Shown piece by piece: positions 7,866 to 16,056 of a stretch of DNA of 64,000 nt. Each line of letters begins with the position of its first letter. Position 1 is the stretch's first letter. The translations under genes were made by a program, and so were the position numbers. The stretch is from Donghicola sp041224595 (GTDB lineage: Bacteria; Pseudomonadota; Alphaproteobacteria; Rhodobacterales; Rhodobacteraceae), in the NCBI RefSeq assembly GCF_041224595.1, contig NZ_JBGFGN010000119.1, positions 1 to 64,000 on the forward strand, given 5' to 3'. Below the pieces are notes generated by a model. It did no database searches, was not told the DNA's origin, and was given only the letters and a program-made list of their open reading frames with translations.

Positions 7866-9521
7866 ATGCAAGCCGATTACGTCATCGTAGGCGCGGGCAG
7901 CGCCGGTTGTGCCATTGCCTATCGTCTGGCAGAGGCGGGGAAATCCGTGATCGTCATCGAGCATGGTGGTACGGATGCAGGCCCGTTCATTCAGATGCCC
8001 GCCGCTCTGAGCTACCCGATGAACATGCCGATTTATGACTGGGGCTTCCAGTCAGAGCCCGAACCCCATCTGGGCGGACGCCGTCTGGCGACTCCGCGTG
8101 GCAAAGTGGTCGGCGGATCGTCCTCGATCAACGGGATGGTATATGTGCGTGGTCACGCGCGCGACTACGACCATTGGGCCCAATCGGGCGCACGCGGTTG
8201 GAGCTATGCGGACGTCCTGCCGTACTTCAAGCGGATGGAGCAGTGGGACGACGGCGGCCATGGTGGCGACAAGGAATGGCGCGGCAAGGACGGCCCGCTG
8301 CACGTGACGCGCGGTGCCCGCGAAAACCCGCTGTTTGACGCCTTTGTTCAGGCGGGCAAGCAAGCTGGCTATCCGGTCACAGGCGATTACAACGGCGAGC
8401 AGCAAGAGGGCTTTGGCCCGATGGAACAGACGGTCTACAAGGGCCGACGCTGGTCTGCCGCGAATGCCTATCTGAAGCCCGCGATCAAGACCGGCAAAGT
8501 CGAGGTCGTGCGCGGGCTGGCTTGCCGCATCGTCATCGAAGAGGGGCGGGCCCGCGGAATTGAAATCGAGAAAGGTGGCGACAAGCAGATCATCAAGGCC
8601 ACCAACGAGGTCATCATCTCGGCATCTTCGATCAATTCGCCCAAGCTGCTGATGCTGTCCGGCATCGGCCCCGCTGAACATCTGGCCGAGCACGGGATTG
8701 ACGTCATCGCGGATCGCCCCGGTGTGGGGCAAAACTTGCAGGATCACCTAGAGCTGTATCTTCAGGTCGCGTGCAAGCAGCCGATCACACTGTTCAAGTA
8801 CTGGAACCTCTGGGGCAAGGCGCTGATCGGGGCCCAGTGGCTGTTCACCAAAAAGGGTCTGGGGGCGTCGAACCAGTTTGAAAGCGCCGCGTTCATCCGG
8901 TCCAAAGCTGGGGTGGAATATCCCGACATCCAGTACCACTTCCTGCCCATCGCAGTGCGCTACGATGGCCAAGCCGCCGCCGAAGGGCACGGGTTCCAAG
9001 CTCATGTCGGCCCCATGCGCAGCCCCTCGCGCGGGCATGTCACGCTGGCGTCGAGCGACCCCAAAGCCGCGCCTAAAATCCTGTTCAACTACATGTCCAG
9101 CGAACAGGATTGGGAAGATTTCCGCACCTGTATCCGCCTGACCCGTGAAATCTTTGAGCAGGACGCGTTCAAACCCTACTACAAACACGAGATCCAGCCG
9201 GGTGCGGACGTACAAAGCGACGAAGAATTGAACGCCTTCATCAGCGAGCACGTCGAAAGCGCCTATCATCCCTGCGGCACCTGCAAGATGGGCGACCGCA
9301 ATGATCCGATGGCTGTCGTTGACGAAGAGTGTCGCGTGATTGGAGTGGATGGTTTGCGTGTCGCGGACAGCTCGATCTTTCCGCAAATCACCAACGGTAA
9401 CCTGAATGGCCCGTCGATCATGACCGGCGAAAAGGCTGCGGACCACATTCTGGGCCGCAAGCTGTCGCGGGATGAAAGCGAGCCGTGGATCAACCCCGAC
9501 TGGCAAACGTCCCAGCGATAA
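7866..9521 (+). CDS. betA: Choline dehydrogenase
   Basis: FAD-dependent GMC-family oxidoreductase, 551 residues, converting choline to betaine aldehyde at the inner membrane. The N-terminal dinucleotide fold is VIVGAGSAGC, followed by TPRGKVVGGSSSINGMVYVRG, a GMC signature. Near the C-terminus HPCGTCKMG holds the active-site histidine, and NGNLNGPSIMTGEKAAD closes the FAD domain. A longer frame begins at 7833 inside betB, but the ATG at 7866 has a strong TAAGGAGG site and gives the family N-terminus. It is the last gene of the operon, ending at the terminator at 9533-9567. Confidence 0.95.
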   Translation: MQADYVIVGAGSAGCAIAYRLAEAGKSVIVIEHGGTDAGPFIQMPAALSYPMNMPIYDWGFQSEPEPHLGGRRLATPRGKVVGGSSSINGMVYVRGHARDYDHWAQSGARGWSYADVLPYFKRMEQWDDGGHGGDKEWRGKDGPLHVTRGARENPLFDAFVQAGKQAGYPVTGDYNGEQQEGFGPMEQTVYKGRRWSAANAYLKPAIKTGKVEVVRGLACRIVIEEGRARGIEIEKGGDKQIIKATNEVIISASSINSPKLLMLSGIGPAEHLAEHGIDVIADRPGVGQNLQDHLELYLQVACKQPITLFKYWNLWGKALIGAQWLFTKKGLGASNQFESAAFIRSKAGVEYPDIQYHFLPIAVRYDGQAAAEGHGFQAHVGPMRSPSRGHVTLASSDPKAAPKILFNYMSSEQDWEDFRTCIRLTREIFEQDAFKPYYKHEIQPGADVQSDEELNAFISEHVESAYHPCGTCKMGDRNDPMAVVDEECRVIGVDGLRVADSSIFPQITNGNLNGPSIMTGEKAADHILGRKLSRDESEPWINPDWQTSQR

Positions 9522-9532
9522 AGCAAAGAAAG

Positions 9533-9567
9533 AGGCGAGTTTGATGCGTATCAAAGTCGCCTTTTTT
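9533..9567 (+). terminator. Terminator of betIBA
   Basis: The arms AGGCGAGTTTGAT and ATCAAAGTCGCCT pair with one internal G:G mismatch around a GCGT loop and are followed by six T residues, 11 bases after betA. Confidence 0.88.
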
Positions 9568-9613
9568 CTGTGCGGTTACTCTGACTGTGAACTTCAAGAG
9601 TAAGGAGCCGAGA

Positions 9614-9859
9614 ATGTCTCACACACCGCACCAGCTGACAGAAGAATTCCCGCAGCATGTTGACGCGATCGCGCGCCTAAAGGCCGAGGACGCTCACTTT
9701 GCCAAGCTGGTCGACACCTATAACGAGGTGAACCAGCGTGTGTATCTGGCTGAAAGCAACGTCCAACCCATGGAGCAGCTGGCCGAAGAACAACTGCGCA
9801 AGGAACGTTCTCTGCTCAAGGACCAGATCTGGTCGGCGCTGTCGGCAGTTTCTGCCTGA
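9614..9859 (+). CDS. DUF465/YdcH-family small protein
   Basis: Small cytoplasmic protein of the DUF465 (YdcH) family, 81 residues, predicted to form a helical hairpin or coiled coil. The family-like core is HVDAIARLKAEDAHFAKLVDTYNEVNQRVY followed by a charged helix ending in KDQIW. The function of the family is not known. An in-frame ATG at 9587 exists, but the one at 9614 has the better ribosome-binding site (GTAAGGAGCCGAGA). It is transcribed alone, between the betA terminator and its own terminator. Confidence 0.85.
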   Translation: MSHTPHQLTEEFPQHVDAIARLKAEDAHFAKLVDTYNEVNQRVYLAESNVQPMEQLAEEQLRKERSLLKDQIWSALSAVSA

Positions 9860-9890
9860 ATAACGCTGCTAGAGAACTTGGGGTCGGAGT

Positions 9891-9920
9891 GCCGGAGGGG
9901 GCGCTCCGGCCCTTTTTATT
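9891..9920 (+). terminator. Terminator of the DUF465 gene
   Basis: GCCGGAG and CTCCGGC form a 7-bp stem with a 6-base loop, followed by CCTTTTTATTT. It lies against the end of the convergent pccR gene. Confidence 0.85.
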
Positions 9921-11307
9921 TGTCTACGCGGTAGGGCAGCACGCCGCGCTCGTCGGGGGTGATGGTCAGGCGACGCTCCAGCGGTGGGACGGAGCGTTGA
10001 TGGCAATCCGTGCGCTCGCAAATGCGGCAGGATATGCCGATGGGTTCGAAGGCCGCTGAATTGGTCACGTCCAAGCTGTCCGCATAGACCAGATCACCAG
10101 CGTGGCGGACCTCGCACCCAAGACAAATCGCGTAACGACGGGTCGGCGCTCCGAATGCACCCCCCGGTTTTGACACGTCGCGCGCAAGGCAGAGATAACG
10201 CACGCCATCGGGCGTTTCGGCCAGCTGGCGCAGGAACTGCGCGGGCGTTTCGAAGGCGCGGTGCACGTTCCAGAGGGGGCAGGCGCCGCCGAAGCGAGCG
10301 AATTGCAAGCGTGTGGCCGAATGGCGTTTGGTGATCGTGCCAGCTTGGTCTACGCGAACGAAGAAGAAGGGGATGCCCTTGTTTCCCGGCCGCTGGAGGG
10401 TCGAGAGGCGATGCGCGACCTGTTCGATCGACGCGCCGAAACGGGTGGCCAGAAGTTCTAGGTCATGCCGGTATTTCTTCGCTGCCTCGAGAAAGCGGGT
10501 GTAGGGCATGAGCGCCGCGCCCGCGAAATAGTTGGCGAGGCCGATCTTGGCGATGGATCGTGCTTCGTTCGAGTGGAAGCGGGCGAGGTCGAGCGTGGCG
10601 TCCAGCAGCTTGTTCTGGGTGATCAGCGCGAGTTGCAGCAGGATCTGGAAGCGACGCGTCTCGGGCGCAGCGCGGTTCGAAATCGACAGCACCATGTTTT
10701 CGGAATCGAAATGGCGCAGGCGCGCGCCTTCGGTCAAACGCAGGGTAATGCCGTTGTCATTCAGGGCGTGCTCTGCGCCCATAGGGCCTGCGAACTTCTC
10801 GGCAAAGTGTTCGGCGGCGCGGTCGACCGCGTCGATGTAGTTGTCGCAGTAGTGGAAGAAGTCGCGCACCTCTTCCCAAGGCGAGGGCTGTACGCGGGCA
10901 TCCTCGCGGCCCAAGGCTTCGTCCAAGGAAGCCAGTCGTTCGTGGGATTGCCGATAGGCGCGATGTAAATGCAGGAAGGCGCGTGCCAGCGCAGGGGCGT
11001 TGCTGGCTGCCAGTCGTAGGTCGGCCAAAGGCGGCGGTTGGTCAGTGAACACTGGGTCTGCAAGGGCTTCACGCATGTCAGACACGAGCCGCTCGCTGTC
11101 GCCCGCTGATAGCTCTGTCACATCGAACCCGAACTCCGACGCCAGAGCCAACACGACCGAGGTACTGACGGGGCGATTGTTGTTCTCCATCTGGTTCAGA
11201 TAGGGCAGGGAGACGCCAAGCTTGGCGGCGAATTCCTTCTGGGTCAGGCCAAGCCGCGAGCGCAGTTCGCGCAGTTTCACGCCTGCATAGAGTTTCTGGG
11301 GTGCCAT
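9916..11307 (-). CDS. pccR: PccR-like short-chain fatty acyl-CoA regulator (ScfR family)
   Basis: Transcription factor of the ScfR family, 463 residues, the expected size. It has an N-terminal XRE-type helix-turn-helix (about residues 10-65: LRELRSRLGLTQKEFAAKLGVSLPYLNQMENNNRP), an IrrE/ImmA-like middle region (about 150-290), and a C-terminal domain with clustered cysteines (ICLGCEV and ISCRICERTDC). In Rhodobacter sphaeroides the ScfR protein PccR senses propionyl-CoA status and activates pccB, which matches the neighbouring pcc genes. Two TTTGC(A/T)AA sites lie just upstream of its start, suggesting autoregulation. A relative such as RamB or MccR acting on another acyl-CoA is possible but less likely in this context. 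Confidence 0.88.
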   Translation of the reverse strand: MAPQKLYAGVKLRELRSRLGLTQKEFAAKLGVSLPYLNQMENNNRPVSTSVVLALASEFGFDVTELSAGDSERLVSDMREALADPVFTDQPPPLADLRLAASNAPALARAFLHLHRAYRQSHERLASLDEALGREDARVQPSPWEEVRDFFHYCDNYIDAVDRAAEHFAEKFAGPMGAEHALNDNGITLRLTEGARLRHFDSENMVLSISNRAAPETRRFQILLQLALITQNKLLDATLDLARFHSNEARSIAKIGLANYFAGAALMPYTRFLEAAKKYRHDLELLATRFGASIEQVAHRLSTLQRPGNKGIPFFFVRVDQAGTITKRHSATRLQFARFGGACPLWNVHRAFETPAQFLRQLAETPDGVRYLCLARDVSKPGGAFGAPTRRYAICLGCEVRHAGDLVYADSLDVTNSAAFEPIGISCRICERTDCHQRSVPPLERRLTITPDERGVLPYRVDK

Positions 11308-11324
11308 CTGGGTGCCTTTGCGGG

Positions 11325-11354
11325 TTTGCTAATGCAGATCATACCATTTGCAAA
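11325..11354. promoter_or_regulatory. Candidate PccR operator pair upstream of pccR
   Basis: TTTGCTAA (11325-11332) and the perfect palindrome TTTGCAAA (11347-11354) lie 17-47 bases before the pccR start codon. TTTGCAAA is the half-motif I recall for PccR of R. sphaeroides. The placement suggests autoregulation. Confidence 0.65.
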
Positions 11355-11362
11355 TTACAGCC

Positions 11363-12565
11363 TCAACGGACCAGTTGTCGCTCTCGGTGGTAGACGTAGA
11401 AGATGGCCAGAATCGCGGCCACCGCGCTGGCGAACATGATCAGTAAAAGTGGCACTGCACCGGTTTCGAGCGTCAGGAGCGATCCGGCAAGGGCCGACAA
11501 TGCCGCGCCGCCCCCGATCATGATCGCACCGCCTAAACCGGACGCTGTGCCCGCAAGATGCGGGACCACAGACAAGGAGCCCGAGGTGGCGTTAGGAATC
11601 ACCATTCCGTTGCCAAAGCCCACGGCTGTCATGAAACCAAAGAACACCAAGACAGAGCCAGCACCGCTCAGGTGGATGAGCAGGGAAATCCCGACGCCCA
11701 CAGCATTCACGACCGATCCCCACAGAATCATCCGGTTGATTCCCCAACGGCGCGAAAACTTGCCTGACATGAAGTTTCCGGCGAAATAGCCGATGGCAGG
11801 GGCACTAAAGTAGAAGCCCAAAGTCTCGGGCGGGAGCTTGTAGATTTCGCTGCCCACAAAGGGTGCGCCGCCGAGATAAGCAAAGAAGGCCCCCGAGGCA
11901 GCCGCCGCAGCCAGCGCATATGCCCAAAACCGGCGCGAGGTCAGGAGTACGGGATACTCTCCGAATTGGCGAAAGAGCGAGATGTCGCGCGGGCGGCCAG
12001 TCTCCCCCAAGTCGGCCCATGTGAGCCAGAGCATCACGCAGCCCAGTAGGAACAGTCCCCAGAAGTTTGCCTTCCACCCAAAGGCCGCATCTAGCACGCC
12101 GCCAATGGCGGGGCTGATCATCGGGACCAAGGCCATGCCCATGGTCACATACCCGATCATACTGGCCGCAGAGTCTTGGTCATGGACGTCGCGGACGATG
12201 GCGCGGGACAGGACCATGCCAGTGACGATGACGGCTTGGCTCATCCTGAATACCAAGAAAAGTCCGGCAGTTGGCGCGAACAGACAGCCCAGAGTGGCCA
12301 CCAAAAACAGCGCAATTCCCCAAAGCAGAACCGGTCTGCGCCCATAGCGGTCCGCGATCGGCCCGATAAACAGCTGCAGCACCGCATTCACGCCTAAATA
12401 GAGTGCGACGGATAGCTGCATCAGCCGGTAGTTCGTCTGAAAATACGTCGTCATCCCCGGCAGCGATGGTAGAAAAATGTTCATCGAAAGGGCGGCGAGT
12501 CCTGCGAGCATAATCAAGGTCGCGATGTGCGGCGCAGTATTCTTGTTGAGCATTTTAAAAGCCAT
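11363..12565 (-). CDS. MFS exporter, Bcr/CflA-like
   Basis: Inner-membrane major facilitator of the DHA1 type, resembling Bcr/CflA drug-resistance proteins, 400 residues with about 12 helices. Motif A is GPIADRYGRRPVLLWG after helix 2, and RAIVRDVHDQDSAASMIGY in the next loop is characteristic of the Bcr/CflA branch. The substrate is unknown. The ATG at 12565 is used; an internal ATG four codons later (12553) is possible. It lies between pccR and pccB and diverges from pccB across a region full of TTTGCAAA-like sites, so its expression may be tied to propionyl-CoA status. Confidence 0.88.
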   Translation of the reverse strand: MAFKMLNKNTAPHIATLIMLAGLAALSMNIFLPSLPGMTTYFQTNYRLMQLSVALYLGVNAVLQLFIGPIADRYGRRPVLLWGIALFLVATLGCLFAPTAGLFLVFRMSQAVIVTGMVLSRAIVRDVHDQDSAASMIGYVTMGMALVPMISPAIGGVLDAAFGWKANFWGLFLLGCVMLWLTWADLGETGRPRDISLFRQFGEYPVLLTSRRFWAYALAAAAASGAFFAYLGGAPFVGSEIYKLPPETLGFYFSAPAIGYFAGNFMSGKFSRRWGINRMILWGSVVNAVGVGISLLIHLSGAGSVLVFFGFMTAVGFGNGMVIPNATSGSLSVVPHLAGTASGLGGAIMIGGGAALSALAGSLLTLETGAVPLLLIMFASAVAAILAIFYVYHRERQLVR

Positions 12566-12640
12566 CTCGGATCTGGACGTAGGCCTGACGCTACGGGGTC
12601 GGGGGCTCTGATGTCCAATTCCGATTAGTGATTTAGCAGA

Positions 12641-12688
12641 TTTGCATTTTCAATCGGAGTTGCTGCGAGGAATTTGCAAATTTGCCAA
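12641..12688. promoter_or_regulatory. Candidate PccR operators upstream of pccB
   Basis: TTTGCATT (12641-12648) and a head-to-tail pair TTTGCAAA-TTTGCCAA (12673-12688) lie 59-106 bases before pccB, in the divergent region shared with the MFS gene. They match the PccR half-motif; here the pair is directly adjacent without a spacer. Confidence 0.75.
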
Positions 12689-12746
12689 TGATTGCTTTGC
12701 GGGCGCAGAAACGCACCCTATGGTCGCGTCAAAGCGGAGGGCACAG

Positions 12747-14279
12747 ATGAAAGATATCCTGCAAGAACTCGAAGATCGTCGCGAACTGGCGCGTGCCGGT
12801 GGCGGTCAGAAACGCATCGACTCGCAGCACGCCAAAGGCAAGCTGACAGCACGCGAGCGCATCGAATTGCTGCTGGACGAAGACAGCTTTGAAGAGTTCG
12901 ACATGTTCGTGGCGCACCGCTGCACCGAATTCGGGATGCAGGAAAACCGTCCCTATGGCGACGGCGTTGTCACCGGTTGGGGCACCATCAACGGCCGCAT
13001 GGTCTATGTGTTCTCTCAGGACTTCACCGTGTTTGGTGGTTCGTTGTCGGAAACCCACGCGCAGAAGATCTGCAAGATCATGGATATGGCGATGCAGAAT
13101 GGCGCGCCTGTGATCGGCATCAACGACTCTGGCGGCGCGCGTATCCAAGAGGGCGTTGCCTCGCTGGCCGGTTATGCCGAAGTGTTCCAGCGCAACATCG
13201 AAGCGTCGGGCGTGATCCCGCAGATCAGTGTGATCATGGGCCCCTGTGCCGGTGGCGCGGTGTACTCGCCTGCGATGACCGACTTCATCTTTATGGTGAA
13301 GGACAGCTCCTACATGTTTGTGACCGGTCCTGATGTGGTGAAAACCGTGACCAACGAACAGGTTACCGCCGAGGAACTGGGTGGCGCGATCACGCACACC
13401 AAAAAAAGCTCGGTCGCTGATGGCGCGTTCGAGAACGATGTCGAGGCTTTGACCGAAGTGCGCCGTCTGGTGGACTTCCTGCCGCTGTCTAACCGTGAAA
13501 AGGCCCCTGTGCGTCCGTTCTTTGACGCGCCGGACCGTGTGGAGAACAGCCTTGATACGCTGATCCCCGAGAACGCGAACACGCCCTACGATATGAAAGA
13601 GCTGATCAACAAGATCGCGGACGAGGGTGATTTCTACGAAATTCAGGCCGAATACGCCAAGAACATGATCACCGGCTTCATCCGCCTTGAGGGTCAGACC
13701 GTTGGTGTTGTTGCGAACCAGCCGATGGTTCTGGCGGGCTGTCTGGACATCGACTCCAGCCGCAAGGCCGCGCGTTTTGTGCGCTTCTGCGACTGCTTCG
13801 AAATCCCGATCCTGACTCTGGTCGACGTTCCTGGCTTCCTGCCCGGTACCAGCCAAGAATATAACGGTGTTATCAAGCACGGTGCGAAGCTGCTGTTTGC
13901 TTACGGCGAAGCGACCGTTCCCAAAGTGACCGTGATCACCCGCAAGGCGTACGGCGGCGCGTATGACGTTATGGCGTCCAAGCACCTGCGCTCGGACTTC
14001 AACTACGCATGGCCGACCGCGGAAATCGCGGTGATGGGCGCCAAGGGCGCGACCGAAATTCTGTATCGCAGCGAGTTGGGAGATCCCGAAAAGATCGCAG
14101 CCCGCACCGCAGAATACGAAGAGCGATTCGCGAATCCCTTTGTCGCGGCAGAGCGTGGGTTCATCGACGAAGTGATCATGCCGCACAGCACCCGCCGCCG
14201 TGTGTCCCGCGCCTTTGCGGCGCTGCGCCAGAAGAAGCGCAGCATGCCGTGGAAGAAGCACGACAACATTCCTCTCTAA
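12747..14279 (+). CDS. pccB: Propionyl-CoA carboxylase, beta (carboxyltransferase) subunit
   Basis: Carboxyltransferase subunit that moves the carboxyl group from biotin to propionyl-CoA, giving (S)-methylmalonyl-CoA; it forms a dodecamer with PccA. It has 510 residues, the normal size. Family motifs are clear: HAKGKLTARERIELLLDE near the N-terminus, SGGARIQEG and GPCAGGAVYSPAMTDF for the first crotonase-fold half, and VDVPGFLPGT, RKAYGGAYDVMASKHL and AEIAVMGAKGA for the second. A longer frame starts at 12642, but it covers the operators; the ATG at 12747 with GCGGAGGGCACAG before it gives the standard N-terminus. It heads a rightward run of small genes ending with pccA. Confidence 0.96.
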   Translation: MKDILQELEDRRELARAGGGQKRIDSQHAKGKLTARERIELLLDEDSFEEFDMFVAHRCTEFGMQENRPYGDGVVTGWGTINGRMVYVFSQDFTVFGGSLSETHAQKICKIMDMAMQNGAPVIGINDSGGARIQEGVASLAGYAEVFQRNIEASGVIPQISVIMGPCAGGAVYSPAMTDFIFMVKDSSYMFVTGPDVVKTVTNEQVTAEELGGAITHTKKSSVADGAFENDVEALTEVRRLVDFLPLSNREKAPVRPFFDAPDRVENSLDTLIPENANTPYDMKELINKIADEGDFYEIQAEYAKNMITGFIRLEGQTVGVVANQPMVLAGCLDIDSSRKAARFVRFCDCFEIPILTLVDVPGFLPGTSQEYNGVIKHGAKLLFAYGEATVPKVTVITRKAYGGAYDVMASKHLRSDFNYAWPTAEIAVMGAKGATEILYRSELGDPEKIAARTAEYEERFANPFVAAERGFIDEVIMPHSTRRRVSRAFAALRQKKRSMPWKKHDNIPL

Positions 14280-14297
14280 GGCTGGATAACCATTCAA

Positions 14298-14645
14298 ATG
14301 GCAAAAACACGCTGGCATATCGTCAAGGACGGGCAGGGGGGCATCACTTTGTCTCGCCAACTTCCCGCCCGTTTCGACTTTGCGGTCGCAGCGACAGTGC
14401 CGGCGTGTCACCCTGTCCGGCTCGCCCATCAGGTGCGGCAGGACATGTGGCGCGCATTACAAGGGTTGCGCGGATTTCTCCCTGTGGTAGAGATCGTTAA
14501 GGATGGCAACCAAATGTACATTCGTGCAGGGGGCGCTGTTCAAGGAAGCTTGCCTTTAGCCTATGTTCAGGGTTTAGTTTCACAAATTCTTCATGATCCG
14601 AAACGCCGTGCACGTTGGATCATGCACGCAGGGCGGGCAAAGTGA
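14298..14645 (+). CDS. Conserved-looking hypothetical protein in the pcc locus
   Basis: Unrecognised 115-residue basic protein, predicted cytoplasmic. No signal peptide, membrane segment or catalytic motif is visible. It starts 18 bases after pccB stops, and its own stop overlaps the next start codon by one base (TGATG), so it is probably co-transcribed with pccB. Codon use is like its neighbours. I recall similar small genes after pccB in other Rhodobacteraceae but cannot verify that here. No function can be assigned. Confidence 0.75.
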   Translation: MAKTRWHIVKDGQGGITLSRQLPARFDFAVAATVPACHPVRLAHQVRQDMWRALQGLRGFLPVVEIVKDGNQMYIRAGGAVQGSLPLAYVQGLVSQILHDPKRRARWIMHAGRAK

Positions 14646-15040
14646 TGACTCGTCTTGTAAGCTACAGTTTCGTCGCCCTCCTGGCAGTGGCGACCACGGT
14701 TCGGGGGCAGGAGGGGGCCCCCGCCGTGCCCTCGGGCCTGGATCTGACTTTGTACGAGCTGATTCTTGAGGATCAGCCCGATGGTCAGATCTGGGCCCGA
14801 TACCGTTTTGTGGCACCGGATCTCAAGCAAGAGGACTTCGATCGGGTCGCCGGGGACTTTCCCGCAATCTGCGCGGGCTATGCCTTGCCCGAGCTTGATT
14901 CTCGGGGCGCCCATCCTGCGATGATTGTCCTGAGCTACGCAGACCGGCCCATTCCCTTTGGCGAGGCTGCACCTGACGCGGTGCAGTTCGTCGAGAGCTT
15001 TCGAATCGATCAGGGTGCGTGCATCTGGGAGGTCTATTAA
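14645..15040 (+). CDS. Exported DUF6497-like protein
   Basis: Protein of 131 residues with a signal peptide (about residues 1-22, cleavage near VRGQE), so predicted periplasmic. The mature part contains acidic and aromatic stretches (LYELILEDQPDGQIWARYRFVAP, cut here as a description of a probable beta-rich domain) and two cysteines (AICAGY and GACIWEVY) that could pair. It resembles DUF6497 proteins of Rhodobacterales, as far as I can recall. The ATG at 14645 overlaps the previous stop; an in-frame ATG at 14615 lies inside the previous gene and would spoil the signal peptide. Probably in the pccB transcript. Function unknown. Confidence 0.78.
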   Translation: MTRLVSYSFVALLAVATTVRGQEGAPAVPSGLDLTLYELILEDQPDGQIWARYRFVAPDLKQEDFDRVAGDFPAICAGYALPELDSRGAHPAMIVLSYADRPIPFGEAAPDAVQFVESFRIDQGACIWEVY

Positions 15041-15260
15041 TGAGAGCCTCTCTGAACCGTTTTCCCCTTTGTACACAGGCTTATGGTGATTTTGAGCCAC
15101 AGGCTGAACATGCAGAATCTGCCCCGTATCAATCGGTAGAGATTCGCGTTATCGTTGCGCTGGGAGTATCCCAAGACCCCCATACCTCGAAGCAGTGGTC
15201 GGGGAAGGGCCAAGGGTCCGTCCCGGCAGATAACAATACAAGTACATACAGGAGACACGC

Positions 15261-15407
15261 ATGTCGAAAGTCGTCATCACCTTTGCTGCGCTCGCAGTTG
15301 TTGCATCGGTTGCAGGCTGCGCGAAGAAGCCCGCAGAAGAAGAATTCGTGGTCGTTCAGCCCGAACCCATTTCGGTGGAACCCACTTACACCGGCAAGTA
15401 CAAGTAA
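15261..15407 (+). CDS. Very small lipoprotein (48 residues)
   Basis: Short gene: MSKVVITFAALAVVASVAGC is a complete lipoprotein signal peptide with lipobox VAGC (Cys at residue 20), followed by a 28-residue mature tail AKKPAEEEFVVVQ... ending in TYTGKYK. It is preceded by a strong AGGAG site with correct spacing (15250-15254) and followed by a GC-rich hairpin. The size and layout are like small Roseobacter envelope lipoproteins. About 220 bases separate it from the upstream gene (15041-15260), where I see no other gene, so it may have its own promoter. Confidence 0.72.
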   Translation: MSKVVITFAALAVVASVAGCAKKPAEEEFVVVQPEPISVEPTYTGKYK

Positions 15408-15428
15408 CCGTACTCTGACGAAACCGGG

Positions 15429-15449
15429 GCGGGCCGTCGGGCCCGCTTT
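15429..15449 (+). terminator. Possible terminator after the 48-residue lipoprotein
   Basis: GCGGGCC and GGCCCGC form a perfect 7-bp stem with a GTCG loop, followed by only three T residues, so termination may be partial. Confidence 0.5.
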
Positions 15450-15491
15450 CACAGGCCGCGACCATCGCCCCTACACCCAAAGGGGGCTTGT

Positions 15492-15857
15492 ATGCTGAAA
15501 CATCGTGGCTTCCCGGGCCGTATGCCCGGAACTGATTATCAATTCGTAATTCGCCGCGCGAACCCGCGCGGAGTGACGCCGATCAAGGCGATTCGCCGTT
15601 TTCCTGACCGCAAGCCTGCGGACAAGAGAGCTGACGAATGCTTCCTTGCCGCACTCTGGCTTCACTTTGGCGAAGAGACCTTTGAGCGGGGCAACCTTGA
15701 TGCCGGACGCCTGAACTGGCTGTTCGAGCGCGAAGTCGTGCCGGCAGAAGAGCCCTTTGATCCCGCGAATTACGGCGCACTGCTGCGCATCGACATGGAC
15801 GAAGCAGAGCGGTCCTTTCCTCAGATCTTCAACGGGAGTTCGGAATGGGTCGGCTAA
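15492..15857 (+). CDS. Hypothetical protein in the pcc locus
   Basis: Unrecognised soluble protein of 121 residues. The N-terminal third is strongly basic (MLKHRGFPGRMPGTDYQFVI, then RRANPRG), and the rest is acidic and aromatic. No known motif is visible to me. The ATG at 15492 follows AAAGGGGGCTTGT, an acceptable ribosome-binding site. It lies between the small lipoprotein and a structured, probably non-coding stretch. The basic start could suggest nucleic-acid binding, but that is only a guess. Confidence 0.68.
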   Translation: MLKHRGFPGRMPGTDYQFVIRRANPRGVTPIKAIRRFPDRKPADKRADECFLAALWLHFGEETFERGNLDAGRLNWLFEREVVPAEEPFDPANYGALLRIDMDEAERSFPQIFNGSSEWVG

Positions 15858-15864
15858 GCTTTGC

Positions 15865-16056
15865 CCAGTGCATACAGGCAGTTAAGCGGATTTCGGCGCA
15901 CGTTTTTCGTGCGCCCGCCGCCATGCTTGCAAGCACGGGCGAAGCAGCCAATCTAGGGCTGTGTAAGTCGCGCATTGCGCGGCGGACGATGTCTCTTACC
16001 GAGACCCCTTCCCCGACTTGCGCGCTGGGCTCTACAGGCCTGAGCGCGCATTTTTT
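15865..16056 (+). ncRNA. Candidate structured RNA ending at a strong terminator
   Basis: This stretch has no convincing gene but a series of perfect hairpins: GGCGCACG/CGTGCGCC (15895-15915), the palindrome TGCTTGCAAGCA (15924-15935), CGCGC/GCGCG (15969-15981), GTCTC/GAGAC (15991-16005), and a final TGCGCGCT/AGCGCGCA stem with six T residues (16019-16056). AAGTCG (15965-15970) can also pair with CGACTT (16014-16019). This could be a small RNA of about 150-190 bases or a highly folded 3' end of the 15492 gene. I do not recognise it as SRP RNA, 6S RNA, tmRNA or a known riboswitch. The 5' end is unknown. Confidence 0.4.
16019..16056 (+). terminator. Terminator ending the structured region
   Basis: Perfect 8-bp stem TGCGCGCT/AGCGCGCA with a 16-base loop, followed by TTTTTT. 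Confidence 0.85.

Noticed and set aside
12729..14429. Long leftward open frame opposite pccB (566 codons)
   Set aside because: It is the antisense of a strongly conserved gene in high-GC DNA, where such frames arise from codon bias. The product has no recognisable domain.
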